64,000 bases of DNA from Cytauxzoon felis (taxonomy: Eukaryota > Apicomplexa > Aconoidasida > Piroplasmida > Theileriidae). This document shows, piece after piece, positions 47,901-58,273 of this stretch (positions are counted from its first letter, which is position 1; each line of letters starts with the position of its first letter). The DNA lies in NCBI GenBank assembly GCA_020283715.1, contig JAIQCW010000071.1, positions 1-64,000 of the forward strand, given 5' to 3'. The notes under the pieces were generated by a model. It was not told the origin of the DNA and made no database searches. It worked only from the letters and a program-made list of their open reading frames with translations. The translations under genes and the position numbers were made by a program.

Positions 47901-49316
47901 GAATCATTTATTGTTATCGTTAGAGCCTGCTGAGTTTGTTCAATGTAAGAAGCGTTATGATTTATTGATATGTAAGATGTTTGATGGTGATTTTAAGATA
48001 TCATCTAGTTTATCTGATATGCCTATTTGGATGTCTAAAAAATTATTATTGACTGGTGATGTAGATGTTCGTTGTTTATCATTGGAACAATTGAGATTGA
48101 CCGATTATAATATTGTTAATAATGATAAGGATGAGATACCTAAAGAATGGACACCATTAAATTTATATGATAATTGGAATGATGAAATTGGACATTATTC
48201 AGATTCTATAGATGATGATAATAAAAAAACTAATAGTACCAATGTTAATATAGATACTAATTCTTATGAGATTGATTTAAATATTATTAATAAACTTTGG
48301 CATTTACTTTCAGAGATAAAAATGGCTACTTTATTACATATAATTAAAGTATATTTATATATATATAGAGATGATAATAATAATATTTTTAGATTATTAA
48401 AGTACCAGATCGCAATCAATTTATAAAATGTTGTTGTGTATTAGCTAATAAATATGAACAATTACATAATTTTTTTAAATTTGCTATAGAGGTAATGTTT
48501 TTATATATTTATTATAAATATTATAGTATGAATTAGATATTACAAAAAATTATGGATATTGTATATTAATGAGAAGTACTAGTATATTATCTGATATAAT
48601 TATATATATATTTATAAATGAATCTAGTGCATGTCAAGAAACTATTGATTGGTTAAAATTATTATGTTCTAATATATTAAATTATTTATCTTGTGAATAT
48701 GATATTAAATCAACATCTAAAGATTGTATTATACAAATTATTAATAAATTAATAAATACTATTGATATTATTAATATACCATCATCATTACGTTTTATTT
48801 TATATCTATTAAATGATACATTACCAAATTATAATTGTAATCTATGTATAGATGCATTAATTGGTGTTATATTCTCAAATTTTTGTAGAAATATTAAATT
48901 TTATTATAATATTAATCTAGAAAATACTAAACAATCTGCTTATTTTAAAGATTTTATTAATGAAATCTCATTCTTATTCGGTAGAATTGGTATATTATGT
49001 TGGGAATTTAATGATTCTAATTCATTCGAATCTAATCTTATTAATCAGGTATCTATATCCTTCTATTATTCATATTAATTTCATTCAGTTGCAAGATTGG
49101 ATGAATAAATTACTCAACAAACCTAGAATTATATCTAAATTACATCTAAAAAATGATACAAATATAAATAAATCTGCAATTTTTATACTCGAAATCATCA
49201 AAAATATCAAACATGAATTAAATTCTGGAACATTAAATATTACCACACAAGAATCTAATCTACTCACAAATAAACTCAACCTATTACCACTATTCCAATT
49301 AACCAATCAAATATAA
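44901..49316 (+). CDS. Multidomain protein: PARP-like fold, B-box zinc fingers, RasGAP-like domain
   Basis: Nine exons (44901-45065, 45101-45332, 46173-46398, 46440-46616, 46978-47311, 47893-48348, 48393-48491, 48527-49048, 49089-49316) total 813 codons. Residues ~60-200 resemble the end of a PARP catalytic domain (YKMLLFKVALGRI; NDSKQVLPYAIVELEF). Two B-box-like zinc fingers follow (CEMCEMAPAKWYCHSDRAHF; CEEHISETIDMVC; GSHSD), then a coiled coil. The C-terminal 300 residues resemble RasGAP (ILMRSTSILSDIIIYIF; PSSLRFILYLL; ALIGVIFSNFCRNI). The B-box call is firm; PARP and RasGAP are weaker and the catalytic residues of each are not evident. Introns 45333-46172, 46617-46977 and 47312-47892 contain modular repeats. 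The first also contains an antigen-family fragment on the other strand. Confidence 0.7.
45388..45478. repeat. Left repeat arm beside the nested antigen fragment
   Basis: Tc', C2', P'. It ends directly at the antigen-like frame. Confidence 0.85.
45461..46050 (-). pseudogene. Fragment of a secreted-antigen-like gene family nested in an intron
   Basis: A minus-strand frame open for about 195 codons, without its own start, lies inside intron 2 of the PARP/B-box gene. It contains TYKGFKHYVAG, FVYFPLKNN, LLICLSQDGG and WYKRTLENG, and lines up along its whole length with the fragment at 63116-63775. It has no start codon, signal peptide or obvious splice sites of its own. Both ends abut modular-repeat arms (45388-45478 and 46045-46135), so it looks like a captured piece. 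The KPLLI...W.KR pattern recalls large secreted families of T. equi, from memory only. Confidence 0.6.
46045..46135. repeat. Right repeat arm beside the nested antigen fragment
   Basis: C1, Tb, P and a partial Tc. With the left arm it brackets the fragment as a normal element's two halves would. Confidence 0.85.
46620..46895. repeat. Modular repeat, PARP/B-box gene intron
   Basis: P', Tc', C3', P, C1, Tb, P, Ta, P. Confidence 0.9.
47378..47868. repeat. Modular repeat with long module, PARP/B-box gene intron
   Basis: Tc', a C1'/C2' hybrid (CTTCCCTGAGATCGCTTCC), P', P', reversed LM (about 47500-47755), P, C1, a Ta/Tc fusion and P. Confidence 0.9.
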
Positions 49317-49339
49317 ATCTTATTCTAATATAATATATA

Positions 49340-49455
49340 CTACATCTGAAGTTACAGCCCTGATGTTCCACCTGAGGTCGTCTTGCAGACAGCTCTTTCA
49401 ATTACTTCCCCTTCCAGCTCCCGTAGATCGCTTCCAGGTAGTCCACTTGATGTCA
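49340..49455. repeat. Modular repeat, intergenic
   Basis: P', P', Ta', C2', P', after the PARP/B-box gene stop. Confidence 0.88.
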
Positions 49456-49629
49456 ATCATTACATTCACCTATCTGATCTTATTCCATGTTGGTATGAAT
49501 TCTAAAGTCTATAAATTATGGGGACTATCATGGGGTTTATTATCTGAATAATGGGGTTTATTATTTAGATTATAGGGTGGATTATTATTATTATTGTGTT
49601 TTTTATCCCTACATTCCCCCACTACCCCA

Positions 49630-49795
49630 TCTTCGCCACGATCTACGGGAGTGGCTCTACTCTTTAGAGATAGGTAATTAAAAGAGCTGTCTGCAAGACG
49701 AAGATAAGGCTGTAACCTGGAGTAGAGAGCTGACGACAGTGGGAAGAGGAGGTGTAGAGAAGATGTAGTGATTGGACCTCAGGTGGAAAGATTGT
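49630..49795. repeat. Modular repeat, intergenic
   Basis: C3, Ta, Tb and P, just past the stop of the M16 protease gene. Confidence 0.88.
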
Positions 49796-49812
49796 ATAAC
49801 ATTTAGGTGAAT

Positions 49813-52800
49813 TTAATTACTGTGTATTTTATTTTTGGAATTGAGTTCTTCAGTGGTGTGTACAATTCTGGTCCAGAGGTTATGTTGATCGAATCCATAA
49901 ACTTGTGAGTTAATTAATAATCGTACATCATCGGGTGTTATGCGATTTAATACAGTTTTAAAATCTGTTAATGCTTTAGAATTTTTAATTGGTTGTTCTA
50001 AAAGTTGAATTCCAGACATTTGTCTAACCCAATAAAATGGTTGTTTACTTTCTTTTGTCATTTTTGATAACAGTTGATGTTTTGCACGATCTATATGAAA
50101 TTCATTAAATGATGCCGTACCATTACGTATCTCCTCAAGTATTCTCTTAGCCTCATCCAATATAATCAACGATTTATCAAATGAACTGTGAATAGATATC
50201 ACAAAATAACCTGCAAATTGAACATCATACATAGTAAACTCTACATTCGATTCATACGTCAAATGCTTCTCCGATCTCAACTATAAATATATAATATAAA
50301 CAAACAGAAACCAGTCCGCCTTTCCACCCGATGTTACATCCACCTCTATTCCCACTCGCCGTGGAGGCTTCCTCCAATTACCTATCTCTAAAGAGTAGAG
50401 CCACTCCCAGAGATCGTGGCAGTTATGTAATTAGTACATGACCTCAAGTGGATTACCCGCAGCTGATCTCAGGGAAGCGGAGGGAGAAGTAAATAGAAGA
50501 GGCTCCACGCCTAGTGGGAGACAAGGTTGTAACCTCAGGTGGAGTGCTGTCTATGAGACGAAGAGATGTATAAGACTTACGATTGTGAATGTGCGATTAT
50601 TGATTAGTTCTTGTAGTAGGCATGTGGCTGCTTTAGGGAATGCTGGATGTAGCCATAAATTTTTTCTGATTTTTGCGAGTATTTCTAAATATATATATGA
50701 ATTTAAATGGTATAAGCATACTCATTCTATCTAATGCACCTTGAACACTAAGATCATGTCTACAGAAATATATTTTATATAATTTTTAAAACATACATCA
50801 ATGTATTCTCCAATACATCAGCCATATGAGTACCATCAGGTAATATACCACTCGAATTCGGAGCATGACCAGATAATAAAACAATCGCACGCTCCTGATT
50901 GTCATTTATATATATAACCTTATCCCTATCTTCCTCTTCACCACTCGAGGTCCAATCCAACTCTGTTCCATTCTGCGTTGTACATGAAGTCGTCCTGCCG
51001 TCAGCTTCTTTATTTACTTCCCCCTTCGCTTCCCTGAGATCAGCTACGGGTTCTCCACTTGAGATTAGATCCTCAACACCTTCTCCATCGCCACGATCTC
51101 CGGGAGTGGCATTACCGTTTACGGGGAGTGAATTAGAGGAGGCCTCCACGGCTAGTGGAAGAAGAGTTGGATTGGACCTCGGTGGAGAGGCCTCCACGGC
51201 GAGTGGAACAGAGGTAACCTCGGGTGGAAGTGGAACATTGATAGTATTAAATTCTTGTTGAATGAATGTTTTTGGTATAAGATTGTATTTGAGATTATCA
51301 TTTTGTCTTTGTGGTAGATTGATGGTAGCTAGATAATTACGTATGAGTGGTTTAAGTATATTTAAATCTATATTTCCTGAGATTGAGATTTCGATAGAAT
51401 CACGATTAAAGATTGAAGATAGATCATTTTGTACATTTGATAATGTTGTTTGATTAATAAAATCATTTGTAAAATTATGGAAAGATAATAGACCATTACT
51501 CATAGAATGTATTAAATCACCAATACCATATGCCTATTAAAATAGAATATAATGATTTTAAAAAAAATATTTTATATAAAATTACATTTAAATCTTGTTG
51601 ATAAATAATACGATCCCTTTTAATTTTATCTAATGCACGTATAAATGCATCAGGTTCTATTTTATGATATTGTATTAAATGGTATAAAATTTGTAATGAA
51701 TTTTCTAAATTATTATTAATTTTTATATTAGAATATGGAAATGTTATTTCAATAATAAAATAATCTTCAATCATATTTATCATTACATCTATTAAATGTC
51801 TACTACAAAACATTTCAACTTCTGTACGTGTTAATTTACCTATAGCACCACCTTCCATCATAGATGATGCTGCAATTAATAAATTTATTTTTTTACGTTT
51901 TAATTCTTCTATATTATTTATATTATAATTTAATGGTATTAAACATCTTATACATGTAAATTGTACATCATCATATTTAAAATTAATTTTTAAACCATTT
52001 GATAATTGATATAATTTTATTGTATCATCATTAATAGAATATAATTCTAATGATTTATCTAATGTAGACATTATAGGTTTATCTGATTGTATCATAGAAT
52101 ATGTATATTTACCATCTTCTACACCTTGTATATCTTTAGAAGATAATAAAATTTTCTTCTCTAAATCACTATAATCATTATAATTAACCTCTGTAGCTTT
52201 AGCATATTCTAATTCTGTTAATAAACAATGAGATTCTTTCAAATCATCAATATATTTTCTCATAATACATGTCAAATCATCACTAAAATTAAATAATTCC
52301 AACTTGTCATAAATACTCTCCTTTGGAGATAAAATCGGAGAAAAATCTGGTCTTTTACCATCCAATTTCATATTTATTATCGCATTTTTCTGACAATTAG
52401 TCAATAATTTAGATGGTACCTTAATTTATTTTAAATAATAATGATAAATAAAATACCTGAATTGGAGTAAATGATGACCCATCCGATGATTCACACGCCC
52501 TATTGAAAGTATCCAATAATACCGATGAATCTATAGAAATTATAGATGAGAAATGAAGTGAATACTCGACCTGATGTCCAATCCTACTATTATTTCGTCC
52601 TGCCGTCAGCTTCTCTATTTATCTCCCCTTCCAGCTCCCGTAGATCGCTTCCAGGTTCCACCTGAGGTTAATTCCTAATCTCGACGAGATATGACTAAAG
52701 TGACGAAATATATGTTTGATACGACATCTCAATGAATATAAATTGGAATGAATTGAGGTTTAGTAAACACGATACAATCATCAAATTCCTTTTCAATGAG

Positions 52801-55384
52801 ATATTAACATCAGTAATACATCCGATAGTCATTCCACAATCTTCATGAGTTTCCCCAGAAATTCAGATTTTCCATCAAATTTTGGAGGTAAAAATGAAGG
52901 TAGTGTAATTAGTGATATGACCTCGAGTGGAGACCTCAACTGGACTACCCGTAGCTGATCTACGGGAAGCGGAGGGGGAGGTAAATGGAGGATGCATACA
53001 CGGCGAGTGGAAGACAAGTATTGGACCTCAGGTGGAGTAGTTGTTATATATCTTCGTTATTTGACATACCGATATCGATTGGTGTTGAGCAAATGAGATG
53101 CAGACCATTGACATTACCATTGACCCATTGAAATAATTTAGAAGAGACATCATTAACATCATCGATATGTAATTTAGAAATAACATCAGAGATTGTATTT
53201 TTTTCATAATCAGGGCTCATATAAATACGACCACAAGAATTAGCATCCATAATTCCGGTAATTATATCCTGATTATCAACCCTAGTATTATCTAATCTGC
53301 TAACATCCAACATTATAGAATCTTTAACCAATTGTAATATGTCATCATTAATACCAGTAGATATAAAATGCTTAATCTGAGATATAACATTACAAATCGC
53401 CTCACTCCAAGTATCTAAAGGTGATTTAACCTCCAATGAACGAATCCTACAACCCTCATTTATACAATCAAAATCATTAGCCTCTACAGATTCATACAAT
53501 CTAGATCCACGACCCAATATGTCAAAATTCAAAGATAACGCCCTATATACAATCTTATTCATAATAGAATTGTACATGTCACCCCATGTTCTCGTCTCAG
53601 GTATCGGTAACTTTCTCACAATCTCCAATATAAAATTAGACATACGCTCGTTCCTCCATACAGAAATCATAGGACCTATAGAATATACATATATATATCG
53701 AACACTTCCATTTCATCTGAGGTCTAATCCAACTTTCTTCGTCCTACCGTCAGCTCTCCACCTGAGGTCCGTCTTGCAGACAGCTCTTCCAATTACCTAT
53801 CTCTAAAGAGTATAGCCACTCCCGGAGATCGTGGTGATGATAGAGGTGAAGATGATGTAACCTCAAGTGGAAGTGGAACCCGTAGCTGATCTCAGGGAAG
53901 CGGAGGGGGAAGTAAATGGAAGAGGCCACCACGGCGAGTGGAAAAGAGGTGGACGTAGAATATAGATTGGATCTCGACTGTAGGATAGTGTAATTTTGTA
54001 TACCTGTTTGTTCCCAATCGTGTTTTGCGGGTGGTAGTTCTCTTTTTCTGAAGAATAATGGAATATAAAATGATAGACAAACGTTTGTTTTACGGTATCT
54101 CGGTAAATATTCATGAGTGATTCTAGTTGTGGATTTTTTACATCCTTTAATTTACCAAAGATTCTGGTGATGCTATCAATAGCGACATCTTTATCAATGT
54201 CACCAACAATAAAGAGATGTAAATTAGATGGTCTATAGTGAATTTTATGATAATTCTTTAAATCTTCTACAGTATATTTCTTTAACATTTCCAAATCTCC
54301 TATTGGAAATCTCTTTGACAGTCTGAAGATAAATTTTTTTTAAATAGTAAATACAAACCTATTTTCAGAATGTAACGCCCTCACTGTGGCACAATTTTTG
54401 CGATATTCCATAGTGTTTATTATACTAGCCTCAGATAATATAGCTCTACGTTCCTTTTCTACACGCATCTCATTGAATTGCGATGGAGCCTTATGTATTG
54501 AAATATCAAGAAATCAACAACAAACCTCTACGACATCTAATAGTGTATCCAATGCCTTTTCCAGAGACTCTTTTGTTGTATTGGTACCCTCCATCAATGA
54601 TGGACAAGAAGTATAAAAGACAGTATGATGAAAGTCCGTAAATGCATTCGTACGCACATCAAAACCTATCAAATTATCACGCTTCCTATAAATGAAAATT
54701 GTATAACATATATAAACAATGTTTTTTGCACCGTCTATATCCACTCATTCTACCTGTGGTCCAATCCTACTATTCTTCCACTCGCCGTGGAGGCCTCCTC
54801 CAATTACCTATCTCTAAAGAGTAAAGCCACTCCCGGAGATCGTGGCGGAGGTAGTGAGGATGTAACCTCAAGTGGAAAACCCGCAGCTGATCTCAGGGAA
54901 GCGGAGGGGGAAGTAAATAGAAGAGCCACCACGGCGAGTGGAATGAAGAGGTGGATTGGACCTCGAGTGGAGAGCTGTCTGCAAGACAAAGATAGTAAGA
55001 TTGGATCTCATTTATAGGAATGATGTGGTGTTTTCTATTTCAACAAACCTGCTTCCCATGTATGTGACATGTTCGCAGAAGTGTGCGATACCTTTTTGAT
55101 GTTCTAATTCATCTGCTGAACCGCTGTGTACTTCTAGATATGCTTCAAATCTTTTATTATGATTATCATTTGGTAATATGGTATAATAGAGGCCATTTTC
55201 TAATTTACCGCGAGTTAAATTTGGATGAACTTGCAACGGTCTCGAGTACTAAAGTGATTATTAAATACAGCAATAGATACACGTAGTTTAGAAACAATAG
55301 TTTTTTAAAAAAAATTAGAGGAATGGTGAAAGCTGTGGCTTTATAAAGCGTAAGGTGAAGGGTACAAGAGATTAGCAACTCCAT
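49813..55384 (-). CDS. M16 metalloprotease, stromal-processing-peptidase-like (probable apicoplast)
   Basis: Thirteen exons run from 55384 to 49813: 55384-55283, 55248-55049, 54685-54526, 54489-54359, 54322-54094, 54047-54004, 53653-53070, 52530-52457, 52419-51586, 51533-50797, 50759-50722, 50684-50581, 50280-49813. They total 1235 codons including the stop. A hydrophobic leader precedes ENGLYYTILPN and the inverted zinc motif HFCEH. The following YMGSR / KRDNLIGF / TNAFTDFHHTVFY is typical of plant-type stromal processing peptidase, which removes transit peptides in plastids. Two further M16-like domains follow (LNFDILGRGS; KINFKYDDVQFTC), and the end has LTYESNVEFTMYD. Residues about 886-984 in exon 10 are an in-frame modular repeat (50940-51235). 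Introns 54686-55048, 53654-54003, 52531-53069 and 50281-50580 hold other copies. The exon 6 boundaries are the least certain. Confidence 0.88.
50328..50575. repeat. Modular repeat, M16 protease intron
   Basis: P', Tc', C3', P, C1, Tc, P and a Ta-like tail. Confidence 0.9.
50940..51235. repeat. Modular repeat translated inside the M16 protease exon
   Basis: On the coding strand: P', Tc', P', Tc', GTTTACGGG-type C3', P, C1, Tb and P. It is open in the gene's frame for about 98 codons. Confidence 0.9.
52567..53035. repeat. Modular repeat with long module, M16 protease intron
   Basis: P', Tb', C2', P', LM (about 52675-52920), P, P, C1 variant, a Tc-like tail and P. Confidence 0.9.
53707..53980. 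repeat. Modular repeat, M16 protease intron
   Basis: P', Tb', P', Ta', C3', P, C1, Tc and a degraded P. Confidence 0.9.
54750..55012. repeat. Modular repeat, M16 protease intron
   Basis: P', Tc', C3', P, C1, Tc, P, Ta and a partial P. The ends (CCAATCCTACTATTC and its near-inverse) are inverted repeats. Confidence 0.9.
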
Positions 55385-55484
55385 TAAACATGTACCCAAT
55401 AGTGTGTTGTGATGTACCCCATAGTAAAGGCATCTTTGTAGTGTAAATTAACCCCACAATATTATTCAATGTACCTAAATATAA

Positions 55485-57374
55485 TCAAAAGCTAATATCA
55501 ACATGATCTACACCATTAGTACGCATATCATCAAGTAACCATGTAGCTATATCTTTGGCATAATGTGTTATAATTAAATCTGAGCCGGCACGTTTAAAAG
55601 ATTTTACAACTTCAATAGCGGCTAATTTTTCATTATATACACCGGAAGAACAGGCAGCTTTCATGGCTGCATATTCACCAATCGTATGTATAGCTACAAG
55701 TGGTACTTTAATTTTCTTTTTTATACCTTTAATAACATCCAAAAAATTTGTAGCGGGTTCAACAGCTAATATATCAGCACCAGTTTCAACATCTAATAAT
55801 AAATATTTATGGGTATTAAATATCAATCATACCTGTAACACCTTTAAATATACTATCACCAAAATTTGAAATATCATGAAGATAAGTTGAAACGTCGACA
55901 TTTTGTGATGGCTCTATACCTAGTACTTTATTATTATGCGATGAATAGACAGAATTGAATTTAGCAGCCCTAGACATTATTGATACATCAGTAAAGCCAT
56001 CATAATCTAAAGATTCTCTTGTAACAGCTACTGTAGCATCCATTAAATCTGATACTGAGACTACATCACATCCAGCTGCTGCTAATACTGATGCCTATAA
56101 AATTAATTTATCAATCGTACATATTCAATTAACCTGTTTAGCTATTTGACCAACAGTAATATCATTTGATATATAATTCAATTCTGGTTCTACTAAACCA
56201 TCATGACCATCAACAGTATAATATGATACACTAGCATCAGCTATAACTTGTACATCAGGAAATGATTCCTTTACAGCCTCTATAGCTCTAGGTAATAATC
56301 CATCACTATTCAATCCTTCATCACCTATATAAATAAAAATTTTATTATATGAATAATAAATGCATACCAAATTGAGTCTTCAATTCAGCATCAACAAAAG
56401 GATAAATATAAAATGTTGTTATACCCAATTGTTTAGCAACATTAACCTCTTTAATTAAATCAACTAATGAAAATATACGCAAACCCGGTACAGATGGGGC
56501 ATCAATGGAGTCCTTCTACAAATAAATTTTATTTACAACATTATACATTCATACAAACCTTATCATGAACAATTAATGGATATACCAAATTCGATAAATG
56601 CATATACTGCTGTTTAAATAGCTTACGTCTACATCTAGATAGTCGAGTACGAGCAAAACGATGAATACCAGGTATCATCAATTCACCACGAGTGTTGTAA
56701 TCAAATGAATCTGGAGTATCCGGAAATTCATCATCTTCCGAAGTATCATAATCATCAGTTGAATACTCCTCATCTTCATCTTCATCATATTCTTCATCAG
56801 TGTCCCCTTCTTCAGCATCTTCACCTAGGTCGGTTTCAACGTCAGCAACATCACCATCTGTGAGATCATCCAATTCATCTAATTCTTCATCTCCTTCCCC
56901 TTCCTCTTCGTACAAATTCTCAAGAGGCTACACAAAGCCCGTTGTTATTAAATCTTCAAAAATCCAACAACATTACACCTCCCCAAATATACAACACAAA
57001 GTTAAACAATATGAACATAAATACACACAAAATCACACAAAACAGCACATAACAATCAAAAAAATTACCTCGGCAGGCTCTTTAGCGTAGATATGAAATG
57101 AAGGCTTCGCGGACTCGTTCTTATTCACTGCCTATTAATATAATATAGATAAGGAATATAGAATTTGAAGCAAACTTACATTATCACTCGCCACAGGTGA
57201 TATAATAAAACATGATAATTCACATCTCCTACATGGCAATCTAGTATTCGAAGTAAAGTTACGATAAATAATAGCAGATGCACAAGGAACCGAGAAAAAT
57301 GGACTTCTACAACTACAAAATATTAAAAAATATATTGTAATATGTAGAATCCTTCTAAACAATAGTATTTCCAT
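55485..57374 (-). CDS. HemB-like (delta-aminolevulinate dehydratase family) protein, probably inactive
   Basis: Seven exons (57374-57180, 57131-57069, 56927-56559, 56515-56368, 56324-56134, 56094-55833, 55792-55485) give 511 residues. A signal peptide (ILHITIYFLIFCSC) and an acidic insert of about 65 residues precede the HemB fold (LSNLVYPLIVHDK; PSVPGLRIFSLVDLI; YYTVDGHDGLV; ISNDITVGQIAKQASVLAAA). Active HemB joins two aminolevulinates through two lysines. The first is present (AAKFNSVYS), but the Schiff-base lysine of the usual MVKPG is replaced (AVEPATN). The GPFR substrate loop and the MDGR arginine are also gone. The fold is intact and the gene has a normal exon structure, so it is not a pseudogene. 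The leader points to the apicoplast or secretory route. A start 18 bases upstream (57392) is equally possible. Confidence 0.82.
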
Positions 57375-58273
57375 ATTTAATACTCGACACATGCGAGTCG
57401 ATTAATACACATATACTGCATAATTTCTAAATATACAAAATCTGAAGCTACACATAAACCCCTAATCAAATAATTAACCAAACAATACAGTACTAAAATT
57501 GAAATATTAATCTGTAACATCTCAAGATATAATTATATATTGGATTATGGGGATCGATTACTTCCTACGCCTTGTCTAATCAGTTAATATGATTCCATGT
57601 GCATATGTTATTCCTGTTACTTGCACCAATATAATGTGAACTTGTCATATTTACCATACAATGTATCAATAATCGCTCTACACTGCAGCTATTATTATCT
57701 TTCACTCCTTTGAATTCTATGATTCTATTAAAAAATTTTCAAACGTTCGATTTAACTGGTCAGACAACTGAATTTTATAGACCAGATAATTGAAAAACAT
57801 TTAAATCCTCTTCCTTCTCCTATAGGTTGCTCTATAAATCTCGATAAACTTCCTTTTCTTCATTCAACTATTAAATTTTACCTTAAGCTGTTCATTTCTT
57901 GATGATACATAAATCATCAAGACTAGATGTAGTAGGCTTGATAATAACCTGAATATTCGAGGGTGCTCGTCATATCTCCGTTGCTATGATCAATTTAAAA
58001 TTTTTTTATACTAGTCAATATAATAACAAATTCCCGTTTAAATAATTATTCTGCATATATTAGCGGATGGTATTGTGTTAACTGGACTCATTTTACCGGT
58101 TATATATAACGTTGCCCAATTGAGGTATGCCTTGTTAAATTAGGTCGTTAGAATATGTAATTACCATCATATATATTGGATTAAATAATGCATAAATGTT
58201 TATCCTACTTTTTATTATTAAATGGTTGGAGAATTGTATAAATTTTTTTGGATTGTTACGATAATGAGTTGTA
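57375..58273. other. Intergenic region between divergent genes, no repeat seen
   Basis: About 0.9 kb of AT-rich sequence between the HemB-like gene and the PP2A scaffold gene, which point away from each other. It should hold both promoters. I found no modular repeat, tRNA-like cloverleaf or coding exon. Confidence 0.45.
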
